From HLUCCA09 sp038757905 (GTDB taxonomy: Bacteria > Pseudomonadota > Alphaproteobacteria > Rhodobacterales > Rhodobacteraceae): DNA of 13,460 bases. The DNA lies in NCBI GenBank assembly GCA_038757905.1, contig JBCDGG010000143.1, forward strand, positions 1 to 13,460, in the 5' to 3' direction. A model generated the notes under the pieces. It was not told the DNA's origin, did no database searches, and saw nothing but the letters and a program-made list of their open reading frames with translations. Below are positions 1 through 6,142 of the stretch, piece by piece (positions within the stretch are counted from its first letter, which is position 1; every line of letters starts with the position of its first letter). The translations under genes were made by a program, and so were the position numbers.

Positions 1-403
1 CCACGAAGAAGCCGATGCTCTTGGGGTTGAGCGCGGTGACGAGGGCGGCGTGGCGAAAGACGGCCGCGGCAGAGACCCCCGGCGGCGGCGCCCCGTCCGG
101 TGTCAGCGCAGTGGCGCGGCCCGAGGCGCGCAGCATCCCCCAGCCGAGCCACAACAGATAAGCCGCGCCGATCCATTTCAGCACGGTGAAGGCCGTGGCC
201 GAGGTTGCGATCAGCGCGCCAAGGCCCGCCAGCGCGGCGGTCAGGGCCACCAGATCGCCGAACGCCACCCCCAGCGCCGTGGCCACCGCCACCCGCCGGC
301 CCTGGCTGAGGGCATAGGACAGCACCAGCAGCACGGTCGGCCCCGGGATCAGAAGCAGCGCCGTCGACGCGGCGACGAAGGTCAGCCAAAGGGAGAGATC
401 CAT
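1..403 (-). CDS. LysE/RhtB-family amino-acid exporter, C-terminus cut by window edge
   Basis: An inner-membrane permease of the LysE/RhtB family, which exports amino acids or small metabolites. Only the first 134 residues are present; the frame is open to base 1, so the gene runs off the left edge. It begins MDLSLWLTFVAAS, followed by the family hallmark IPGPTVLLVLSYALSQGRR (residues 19-37). Hydrophobic segments lie at about 5-30, 40-66 and 72-91, and the conserved ALNPK motif is at 124-128, just before the cut. The ATG at 403 is preceded by a modest AGGA. It lies 34 bp downstream of the VOC gene on the same strand and is probably the last gene of the mtnP-VOC-exporter run. The substrate cannot be told from sequence. 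The family call is firm; a link to methionine salvage is only inferred from position. Confidence 0.88.
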   Translation of the reverse strand, partial: MDLSLWLTFVAASTALLLIPGPTVLLVLSYALSQGRRVAVATALGVAFGDLVALTAALAGLGALIATSATAFTVLKWIGAAYLLWLGWGMLRASGRATALTPDGAPPPGVSAAAVFRHAALVTALNPKSIGFFV

Positions 404-437
404 GAATGCGGTCCTGCGGTTGATAGGGAAGGGTGCG

Positions 438-827
438 TCAGGACGTGCCCGGGGCCGGGACGTGCTGATCGAAAAAGACGGGGTTGCCGTCCGGGTCGAT
501 CACGGTGAGCGAGGCGGGGCCGGAGCTGCCCGGGTCGACGCGGTTCTGGATCTCCAGCCCCTCCGCCTCGAACCGGGCCTGCAACACGCGGATATCCTCG
601 AACTCCTCCAGCGCGGTCTCTTCGGAGGCCCAGCCCGGATTGAAGGTCAGCATGTTGCGCTCGAACATGCCCTGGAACAGGCCAAGCGTGCAGTCGCCGT
701 TGCGCATCATCTGCCAATCCTCGCCCCCGGCGCCCTCGATCGGGGCGAAGCCGAGCTTGGTGTAAAAGGCGCGCGAGGCGGCGATGTCCTTGACGGTGAG
801 GCTCAGGGAAAAGGCTCCGAGGGGCAT
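438..827 (-). CDS. VOC-superfamily (glyoxalase/bleomycin-resistance fold) protein
   Basis: A 129-residue single-domain protein of the vicinal oxygen chelate superfamily. The paired beta-alpha-beta-beta-beta modules are recognisable: SLSLTVKDIAASRAFYTKLGF at the N-terminus (about 7-27) and SLTVIDPDGNPVFFDQH near the C-terminus (about 106-122), the latter being the classic DPDGN turn before the last strand. Family members are metal-dependent lyases, dioxygenases or antibiotic-binding proteins; the substrate here is unknown. The ATG at 827 has GGAG seven bases upstream. The stop of mtnP lies 33 bp upstream, so the two are likely in one transcript. Length is normal for a one-domain VOC protein that dimerises. 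Fold assignment is confident; function is not. Confidence 0.9.
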   Translation of the reverse strand: MPLGAFSLSLTVKDIAASRAFYTKLGFAPIEGAGGEDWQMMRNGDCTLGLFQGMFERNMLTFNPGWASEETALEEFEDIRVLQARFEAEGLEIQNRVDPGSSGPASLTVIDPDGNPVFFDQHVPAPGTS

Positions 828-860
828 GGCGGGTCTCCGGATGGCGGGGCGAAACGGGGG

Positions 861-1736
861 CTAGGATAGGACGCGCCCCGCGACGGCGTCGAGCTTGGCC
901 AGAAGCGCGCGGTCGCGCTTGTCGGGGGCGGTCAGGATGGCGTGCTCCAGCGCGCGGTCGCAGCCATGGGGGCAGGGCGCGCGGTCGGGGCCGAGCAGCG
1001 CGGGCAGGGCGGCGACGGTCGCCTTGGCCCTCTCCGCATTGCCGGTGAGCGTGGCGATGATGTCGGCCACGTCGACCTCGCCGTGATGGGGGTGCCAGCT
1101 GTCGTAATCTGTGACCATGGCGACGGAGGCGTAGCACAGCTCCGCCTCGCGGGCGAGCTTGGCCTCGGGCATGTTGGTCATCCCGATCACATCGGCGCCC
1201 CAGTGCTCGCGATACATCTTCGATTCCGCGAGCGAGGAGAATTGCGGCCCCTCCATCGCCAGATAGGTCCCGCCCTCATGCACAGTGACGCCTGCGCCCC
1301 GCGCCGCTTCCGCGCAGGCCGCGCCCAGGCGCGGGCAGGTCGGATGCGCGACCGAGACATGGGCGACGCAGCCCTGGCCGAAGAACGACTTCTCGCGCGC
1401 GAAGGTCCGGTCGATGAACTGGTCGACGATGACGAAATCGCCCGGCGCCATTGCCTCGCGGAACGACCCGCAGGCCGAGACGGAGATCACGTCGGTCACG
1501 CCGATCCGCTTCAGCGCGTCGATATTGGCGCGATAAGGCACAGAAGTCGGCGAATGCATGTGCCCGCGCCCGTGCCGGGGCAGAAACGCCATGCCGACGC
1601 CGCCGAGCCGCCCGGTCAGGATCTCGTCCGAGGGGGCGCCCCAGGGCGTCTCCACCGCGCGCCAGGCGGCGTCCTCCAGCCCGTCGATCTCGTAGATCCC
1701 GCTGCCGCCGATCACGCCGATCTTCGTCTCGCCCAT
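861..1736 (-). CDS. mtnP: S-methyl-5'-thioadenosine phosphorylase
   Basis: A 291-residue cytosolic phosphorylase that splits 5'-methylthioadenosine (from polyamine and homoserine-lactone synthesis) with phosphate into adenine and 5-methylthioribose-1-phosphate, opening methionine salvage. Family signatures are all present: phosphate loop GGSGIY (10-15), RHGRGH (54-59), VSACGSFRE (86-94), EGPQFSS (162-168), GMTNMPEA (185-192) and TDYDSW (209-214). D210 and D212 match the aspartates that give 6-aminopurine preference, which separates it from guanosine/inosine phosphorylases. The ATG at 1736 has AGAGG seven bases upstream. Length is typical. It is probably the first gene of an operon with the VOC protein and LysE-type exporter. 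An adenine phosphoribosyltransferase or mtnA partner is not within the window. Confidence 0.96.
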   Translation of the reverse strand: MGETKIGVIGGSGIYEIDGLEDAAWRAVETPWGAPSDEILTGRLGGVGMAFLPRHGRGHMHSPTSVPYRANIDALKRIGVTDVISVSACGSFREAMAPGDFVIVDQFIDRTFAREKSFFGQGCVAHVSVAHPTCPRLGAACAEAARGAGVTVHEGGTYLAMEGPQFSSLAESKMYREHWGADVIGMTNMPEAKLAREAELCYASVAMVTDYDSWHPHHGEVDVADIIATLTGNAERAKATVAALPALLGPDRAPCPHGCDRALEHAILTAPDKRDRALLAKLDAVAGRVLS

Positions 1737-1842
1737 ATCGCTGCCTCTCCCGGTGCTTGTGCGGGCGCAGCTTGGCCTTCCGATGCGCGCGCTGCAATCG
1801 TCGAAGCGCGCCCCCGCGGCGTCGTTTCACAGGGCGGGCGGC

Positions 1843-3546
1843 TCAGTCGCGCCGGATGATCCCCGTCAACGCCGCAGCCCCCAGGCCGGTGACGATCCAG
1901 CCGAGCAGCGACAGCACCCACCGCGCCCACCACAATACCTCGCCCCAAGGCCCCCGCGTGGTCGACGGCGCCCAGGCATCCGTCTGCCCGAAATCGAGGA
2001 TCGGGATCACCACATCGGCCCCGTAGGTAAGGCTGTTGAACGTCTCATAGTCCTGCCCCGCCGCCCCGTCCTCCGACCATACCGCCGCCGGGTTGGCGAT
2101 CCCCGCATCCTCCGCCACCGCCCGCCACTCCGCCGACACCAGAATCGGCGCCGCATTCGGCGCCATGGAGCCCTCGTGCCACGCTTTGTGAGACAGAAAG
2201 CTTGCTAGGAGGAACAGGGCTGGCAACCCCCAAACAATAACCCTTTCTATCCGGTATCCGTATCCGAAGAGCCTACGGTAAAGCTGGTCCCCGAGCCAGT
2301 CGATGGTGTTCTCAAAGGCAGCAAATAAGGCTTTCGTGCGGGTCGCGTTCCGCCATCGTCGTTTCCTCGAGTAACGTGCACCAAGCCTAAGACGCGCAAT
2401 GTCAATCGCCTTTGCATCTCGTTCTTGCCCTTGCGCTCGAAGCACCTTCGCCAGTTGTGCGTAAGGCTGCGGGTGAAACTCTCCTTGCCAGACCGATCCG
2501 CGCGCGAGCCAATCCAGACGGCTGGTCGAGTCCGTTGGCGCCCCGCCCGAGAGCCGCTCATAGGTGAAGCCGTCGAGGATCATCTGATCCGGCCCCTTCG
2601 GCCAACAGGCGAGATCGTCGACCAGATCGCCTACATGTGCGCCAGAAAGGGCGACACGGCCGGAGACCTCTGTGTCCTTTCGGAATAGAAAGCTCTCCGT
2701 CACGGTCATCCGCTCCGCAAAGAGGGCGTCTTTATCTGCGTTAACGAATCGACCGTCGACGCAGGAGAGCTGCCCTCCAATTCTTGCGCCCGACAAGCGA
2801 ACCACCCCGATGGCGTTGAAGCCGTCGGTGAGCAAGACAGCTCTTGCGATCTGGGCGCCTTGGGCGTTCAGAGCGTCCCCAATAGCGTTGTCGAACCGTC
2901 CGTTGATGCAGGACAGTTGCCCGCCGATGCTGGCGCCCGCAAGGCTTACCTCCCCCGTGGCGTGGAGCTTGCCACGGAGGAATACAGCGCCCCTAATCTG
3001 TGCGCCCTGGGCGTTCAGGGCATCCCCCTTCGCGTTGTCGAACCGCCCGTCGACGCAGGAGAGCTGCCCGCCGATGCTGGCGCCCAACAGGTTGACCTCT
3101 CCCGTGGCGTGAAAATCGTCGTGCAGGAAGAGCGAGCCCGTGATGTACGACCGTTGCAAATCGAGTCCTGGTGTCTTGCTTCCCTCAAGAGCAAGGGCGG
3201 GGAGGCTGCAATCCTGCGCCGTGATCGGCGCGTCGAAGGTGCAGGCGGTAAGGATGACGCGTCCCGGCGCCCTGGCCCCGGTCAGGTCGAGTTGGCCAGC
3301 GACCCAGGCGCCGCTTGCGACAACGCCGCGTTCGGTGGTGCGGCAGGCGGTGCAGCCGCCGCGGATGAGGTAGGCCAGGAGCGGGGCGCGGATGCGGGTG
3401 GCGTCGGTGGGGGCGGATGGGCGGGTCTCGCCGAGGTCGCAGTGTCGGCCAGCGCGGCAGGCGGCGATCGGGGCCGTTTCGGCCTCCGTTTCCGGCTCCG
3501 CCGCTTTGGCCTTCTCCCAGTCAGCCCAACTCGTGATCCGGTCCAT
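1843..3546 (-). CDS. Membrane-anchored tandem-repeat protein of unknown function
   Basis: A 567-residue protein whose function I do not recognise. Residues 1-50 are acidic and Ala/Glu-rich. Residues about 50-135 hold degenerate GxxLxGAxxxG coils. Residues 149-295 are three tandem 49-residue repeats with consensus IGGQLSCxxGRFxNA (first half) and ALNAQGAQI (second half), followed by a decayed fourth copy. The spacing suggests a right-handed beta-helix loosely like pentapeptide-repeat proteins. Residues 357-390 (HPQPYAQLAKVLRAQGQERDA) look helical. Two membrane segments follow (about 434-452 and 540-563), separated by a loop ending DVVIPILDFG, then a short basic tail. From memory, similar proteins are annotated 'oxidoreductase' or 'hypothetical' in other bacteria without biochemical support. 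The ATG at 3546 is preceded by a GGGGAAAGGGG purine run. Part of the gene is less GC-rich than its flanks. Confidence 0.85.
   Translation of the reverse strand: MDRITSWADWEKAKAAEPETEAETAPIAACRAGRHCDLGETRPSAPTDATRIRAPLLAYLIRGGCTACRTTERGVVASGAWVAGQLDLTGARAPGRVILTACTFDAPITAQDCSLPALALEGSKTPGLDLQRSYITGSLFLHDDFHATGEVNLLGASIGGQLSCVDGRFDNAKGDALNAQGAQIRGAVFLRGKLHATGEVSLAGASIGGQLSCINGRFDNAIGDALNAQGAQIARAVLLTDGFNAIGVVRLSGARIGGQLSCVDGRFVNADKDALFAERMTVTESFLFRKDTEVSGRVALSGAHVGDLVDDLACWPKGPDQMILDGFTYERLSGGAPTDSTSRLDWLARGSVWQGEFHPQPYAQLAKVLRAQGQERDAKAIDIARLRLGARYSRKRRWRNATRTKALFAAFENTIDWLGDQLYRRLFGYGYRIERVIVWGLPALFLLASFLSHKAWHEGSMAPNAAPILVSAEWRAVAEDAGIANPAAVWSEDGAAGQDYETFNSLTYGADVVIPILDFGQTDAWAPSTTRGPWGEVLWWARWVLSLLGWIVTGLGAAALTGIIRRD
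2662..3102 (-). repeat. Three tandem 147-bp coding repeats
   Basis: Three consecutive copies (2956-3102, 2809-2955, 2662-2808 in reading order) encode residues 149-197, 198-246 and 247-295 of the unknown membrane protein. The period is exactly 147 bp at DNA level: the segment reading TTGTCGAACCG on the plus strand recurs at 2888 and 3035, with a diverged counterpart at 2741. Copies 1 and 2 (in reading order) are the most alike; copy 3 has diverged, especially in its second half. The exact in-frame period suggests expansion by unequal recombination followed by drift. Confidence 0.9.
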
Positions 3547-3610
3547 CGCCCGCCCCTTTCCCCCGGGCGGAAGGTGGCAGGGCGGCGGGGCGGGGGCAAG
3601 CGCGGCGGGC

Positions 3611-4216
3611 TCAGTCGCCCGGGCGGTTTAGCGCGAAGACCTCGCGCACAACGGCGTAGTCGCGATAGCCGCAGCGGGCGAGCGGCTGGAACGCGGTGAT
3701 GTCGAACCGTCCGTCCGACAGGCAATCGTCGCGCAGATGCACGCCCGTCACCTCGCCCAGGACCAGCTTGTTGGCCGCGCCCGGCAGGTCGACGATCTGC
3801 GTTAACGTGCATTCCAGCGCGGCGGGCGCGGCGGCGACGCGCGAACAGGGGATCGTCTCGCAGGCCGCCCGCTCGATCCCCGCATCGGCGAACTCGTCCA
3901 CCTCGCGCGGCCAGGGGCCGGAGGTGCGGTTCATCGCGTCGCGCATTTCGTAGGCCACGATGTTGACGCAGAAGACACCCGTCTCGGCAATGTTGCTCAC
4001 GCTGTCCTTGGTGCCGTCGCGGTCCGGCTTTGTGGAGGTCGAGGCGAACATCACCTGGGGCGGCACATAGGCCACTGCGTTGAAGAACGAATAGGGCGCG
4101 AGGTTTTCCGCCCCGTCTGCCCCGCGGGTCGAGATCCAGCCGATGGGGCGCGGGGTGACGACGGCGTTGAACGGGTTGTGGGGCAGGCCGTGGCCGTCTT
4201 CGGGGCGGTAGAACAT
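3611..4216 (-). CDS. Flavin reductase-like FMN-binding split-barrel protein
   Basis: A 201-residue cytosolic protein of the flavin reductase-like (split-barrel, FMN-binding) family. Such proteins bind FMN and reduce flavin with NAD(P)H, often for a monooxygenase partner, though many have no known substrate. Seen here: the N-terminal MFYRPEDGHGLPHNPFNA block, the PRPIGWISTRG motif that begins the flavin-binding barrel, APYSFFNAVAYVPPQVMFAS, and CVNIVAYEMRDAMNRTS around residues 84-100. I chose the ATG at 4216 rather than that at 4222, because AAAGGAG directly abuts the latter but sits six bases before the former. It is divergent from the GNAT gene, and no obvious monooxygenase partner is near. 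Family confident, physiological role unknown. Confidence 0.93.
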   Translation of the reverse strand: MFYRPEDGHGLPHNPFNAVVTPRPIGWISTRGADGAENLAPYSFFNAVAYVPPQVMFASTSTKPDRDGTKDSVSNIAETGVFCVNIVAYEMRDAMNRTSGPWPREVDEFADAGIERAACETIPCSRVAAAPAALECTLTQIVDLPGAANKLVLGEVTGVHLRDDCLSDGRFDITAFQPLARCGYRDYAVVREVFALNRPGD

Positions 4217-4222
4217 GCGCAT

Positions 4223-4229
4223 CTCCTTT
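4223..4229 (-). promoter_or_regulatory. Shine-Dalgarno that decides the flavin reductase start
   Basis: Read on the minus strand, AAAGGAG ends immediately before an ATG at 4222 (zero spacing) and six bases before a second in-frame ATG at 4216. The second spacing is usable, so the protein should begin MFYRPEDG. Confidence 0.7.
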
Positions 4230-4293
4230 GCGCCCCGCCTACCGCCATGCTAGGCGCCGCGCCAGCCGAAACGGGCCCCGGGTCCGCGGCGCG

Positions 4294-4300
4294 GACGAGG
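4294..4300 (+). promoter_or_regulatory. Probable ribosome binding site of the GNAT gene
   Basis: GACGAGG lies nine bases before GTG 4310 (twelve before an adjacent GTG at 4313). No comparable site precedes the ATG at 4247, so a GTG start is favoured. Confidence 0.5.
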
Positions 4301-4309
4301 AACGACAAC

Positions 4310-4801
4310 GTGGTGCAGCTGCAGCCCGAAGGGCCGGAGGATTGGTGGGAGGTCGAGGCGCTGTTCGACCTGTGTTTCGCGCCGGGGCGCGAGGCGCTGT
4401 CCTCCTACCGCCTGCGCGACGGGGTGGACCCGGTCGCGGGGCTGTGCCTGGTGGGGCGTGACGCAGGCATCCTGGCCTGTGCGATCCGGGCCTGGCCGGT
4501 CCGCGTCGGCCCGGCCGAGGCCGCGCTTGTCGGCCCCGTCGCGGTGCACCCGACGCGGCAGGGCGAGGGGCTGGGCGCCGAGCTTCTGGGCGCACTGGCG
4601 GCGCGCGCCGGGGCGCTCGGCTGGGCGCGGCTGATGCTGGTGGGCGATGCGCCCTATTACGGGCGCTTCGGCTATGCCCGGCTCGCGTGTGTGGAGATGC
4701 CCCCGCCCACCAACCCGGATCGGGTTCTGGGGGTGGGCGACTGGCGCGGCGTCGCCGGCCCCGTCACGCGCTGGACCGGGGATGCGGCACAGACGGGCTG
4801 A
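4310..4801 (+). CDS. GNAT-family N-acetyltransferase
   Basis: A GCN5-related acetyltransferase of about 163 residues that transfers acetyl from acetyl-CoA to an unidentified amine. The acetyl-CoA-binding motif A is clear: VGPVAVHPTRQGEGLGAELL (74-93), with the Q-x-x-G-x-G pyrophosphate loop at Q84-G89. It is followed by GDAPYYGRFGYARL (112-125), typical of the YhbS-like branch. The start is uncertain. An ATG at 4247 adds 21 residues of low-complexity sequence and has no good ribosome site; the GTG at 4310 has GAGG nine bases upstream and begins right at the fold. I prefer 4310. It is divergent from the flavin reductase and convergent with cytochrome b561, whose stop lies 13 bp away. Confidence 0.88.
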   Translation: MVQLQPEGPEDWWEVEALFDLCFAPGREALSSYRLRDGVDPVAGLCLVGRDAGILACAIRAWPVRVGPAEAALVGPVAVHPTRQGEGLGAELLGALAARAGALGWARLMLVGDAPYYGRFGYARLACVEMPPPTNPDRVLGVGDWRGVAGPVTRWTGDAAQTG

Positions 4802-4814
4802 GGCTGCGCCGCAC

Positions 4815-5357
4815 TCACTCTCCGGCCGCGCGCCGCTTGCCGAACCACATCCGCGCGAATAGGCCGTCGCGCCGCACGAACTGGTGGTAGAGAAACGCGC
4901 CCACATGGGCGAGGATCGTCAGCCCCAGAAGCGTGGCGACGAGGCCATGCACCATGCGCGGCGGGTAGGCCGAGAAGTCCGGCGGCAGCGGATCGCCGGA
5001 GCCCTGGAACACGATCTCGGGCAGGCCGGCCAGGACCGCGATGCCCATCCCCGACCCCACCATCAGCAGCACCAGCGCGTAGAACAACCAATGGGTCCAC
5101 TTTCCGATACGGTTCAGGGCGGCGTTGCCGATATCGGCCGCGGGCGGATGGGCTGTCGTCAGGCGGGTCACCAGCCGGATCACCATCAGCGAGCCGATGA
5201 TCAGGCCGACGGTCATATGCGCGCGCAGGGCGGCCACCTTTTCGGGATCGTTATTGGGCATCTCCGACAGGACCATCCCCCCGGCCATCAGGGCCATGAG
5301 GATCATCAGGGCAAGTAGCCAATGCAGGGCGACGAGGACAGGGTGATAGCGGGACAT
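4815..5357 (-). CDS. Cytochrome b561 family protein (CybB-like)
   Basis: A 180-residue inner-membrane di-haem b cytochrome thought to move electrons from the quinol pool or to superoxide. It has four hydrophobic helices: about 7-30 (PVLVALHWLLALMIL), 46-64, 86-111 and 136-158. Candidate haem ligands are H12 (in LHW), H47 (in RAHMTVG), H137 (in MVHG) and H151 (in AHVGAFLYH). The C-terminal HQFVRRDGLFARMWFG is typical of the family. A longer reading starts at a TTG at 5369, but the TTGGAG there serves better as the Shine-Dalgarno six bases before ATG 5357, which I take as the start. It is divergent from a MarR regulator across a short region with inverted repeats, so it is probably that regulator's main target. 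Confidence 0.94.
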   Translation of the reverse strand: MSRYHPVLVALHWLLALMILMALMAGGMVLSEMPNNDPEKVAALRAHMTVGLIIGSLMVIRLVTRLTTAHPPAADIGNAALNRIGKWTHWLFYALVLLMVGSGMGIAVLAGLPEIVFQGSGDPLPPDFSAYPPRMVHGLVATLLGLTILAHVGAFLYHQFVRRDGLFARMWFGKRRAAGE

Positions 5358-5363
5358 GGAGAG

Positions 5364-5369
5364 CTCCAA
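5364..5369 (-). promoter_or_regulatory. Shine-Dalgarno of cytochrome b561 (decides the start)
   Basis: TTGGAG on the minus strand, with GGAG six bases before ATG 5357. The TTG within it could be read as a start codon in the same frame, but then it would have no ribosome site of its own. Confidence 0.65.
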
Positions 5370-5402
5370 TCTGGCGAGTCACACTTATTTGCGAGTACAA
5401 TA

Positions 5403-5416
5403 TTTGCAATTGCAAA
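5403..5416. promoter_or_regulatory. Perfect 14-bp palindrome, probable MarR operator
   Basis: TTTGCAATTGCAAA is a perfect palindrome in the AT-rich intergenic region between cytochrome b561 and the divergent marR gene, about 46 bp from the cytochrome start and 52 bp from the regulator start. MarR dimers typically bind such palindromes in shared divergent promoters. Binding itself is inferred. Confidence 0.65.
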
Positions 5417-5432
5417 ACAATCAAGGCAAATA

Positions 5433-5447
5433 GTTGCAGCCCGCAAC
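5433..5447. promoter_or_regulatory. Second TTGC/GCAA inverted repeat (GTTGC-N5-GCAAC)
   Basis: GTTGCAGCCCGCAAC has five-base arms around a five-base centre. It shares the TTGC core with the perfect palindrome 17 bp away and is nearer the marR start. Candidate second operator. Confidence 0.4.
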
Positions 5448-5451
5448 AGAG

Positions 5452-5462
5452 TTGCCTAGCAA
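5452..5462. promoter_or_regulatory. Third TTGC/GCAA inverted repeat overlapping the marR ribosome site
   Basis: TTGCCTAGCAA has four-base arms around a three-base centre. Its right end overlaps the AAGGGG preceding marR by two bases. The arms are short, so chance is possible, but it repeats the core of the two upstream inverted repeats. Confidence 0.3.
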
Positions 5463-5467
5463 GGGGT

Positions 5468-5950
5468 ATGGACCTGGCCGAACGCACCGCCGAAGTTCGC
5501 CGCACCAGCGTCGGATGGATGATACAGCGCCTCGCCCGGCGGCTGGACGATGAGATGAGCCGCCGCCTGTCGGCGCATGGCCTGTCGATCCAGAGTTTTG
5601 CCGTGCTGATGACGGTGCTCGAACGCGGGCCGCTCACCCAGACCGAGATCGGGCAGCATTTCGGCATGCCCGCCTATGCGATCAGCCGGGCGCTCGACGC
5701 GCTGTCGGAGGCGGGCGTGGTCAAGCGGCAGCCGCACCCCACCTCGCGCCGGGCCCACAGCGTGGAAGCGACGGCGCGGGCCGAGGCATTGGCGCCCATC
5801 CTGCACGGCATCGTTGCGGAGGTGAACGCGGCGCTCATGGCCGGGCTGCCGCCCGAGGATCGCGCGGCCCTGTGCCGTATCCTGAGCGGACTCGTCGGCG
5901 ATCTGGGCCCGTGCGGCCATGGCCAGCGCGAGCCAGGGTCGCGGGAATAG
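5468..5950 (+). CDS. MarR-family winged-helix transcriptional regulator
   Basis: A 160-residue MarR-type regulator; such proteins bind DNA as dimers and release it on binding a small ligand or on oxidation. Helix 1 (TSVGWMIQRLARRLDDEMSRRL, 13-34) and the C-terminal helices form the dimer interface. Residues 40-100 form the winged helix-turn-helix: SFAVLMTVLERGPLTQTEIG, the recognition helix AYAISRALDALSEAGVVKR, and a wing with PTSRRAHSVEAT. Two cysteines (C136, C149) near the C-terminus could be redox-active, but this is speculative. The start is odd: AAGGGG lies one base before ATG 5468, and no upstream in-frame ATG or good downstream one exists. Divergent from cytochrome b561, which it probably controls together with itself. 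Confidence 0.93.
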   Translation: MDLAERTAEVRRTSVGWMIQRLARRLDDEMSRRLSAHGLSIQSFAVLMTVLERGPLTQTEIGQHFGMPAYAISRALDALSEAGVVKRQPHPTSRRAHSVEATARAEALAPILHGIVAEVNAALMAGLPPEDRAALCRILSGLVGDLGPCGHGQREPGSRE

Positions 5951-6086
5951 AAGGCGGTCAGCGCCGCGCGCGGCTGAGACCGGCCGATGTTGCAGCGTGC
6001 CGGGGCTTGGGCCGCAGCCAAAGTGCCCGCTCGCGGTGTAAACGGGGCGCGCTGGCGTCCGGTTTGGGCAGGAGAGGCGTCCCATG

Positions 6087-6100
6087 GGCCACCTGTGGCC
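6087..6100. terminator. Short hairpin between convergent marR and ptsP
   Basis: GGCCACCTGTGGCC can fold with a five- to six-base stem in the 192-bp gap between the convergent ends of marR (5950) and ptsP (6143). There is no T-run on either side, so rho-independent termination is doubtful. The rest of this gap shows no gene. Confidence 0.25.
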
Positions 6101-6142
6101 GTCAGCCCCTCGCTGGCCGCGGCAAGGTCAGCTGCCGCTAGG

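Noticed and set aside
942..1859. Plus-strand open frame of 305 codons over mtnP
   Set aside because: Antisense shadow of a well-conserved phosphorylase; no domain signature.
1995..2035. Ion-channel selectivity filter in the loop before the last helix of the repeat protein
   Set aside because: The SLTYGADVVIPILDFG stretch vaguely recalls a pore loop, but there is no TxGYG-like filter and the helix arrangement is not that of a two-TM channel.
2662..3102. Canonical pentapeptide-repeat domain
   Set aside because: The A(D/N)LxX five-residue rhythm is not kept. The real period is 49 residues, so only a loose solenoid resemblance is claimed.
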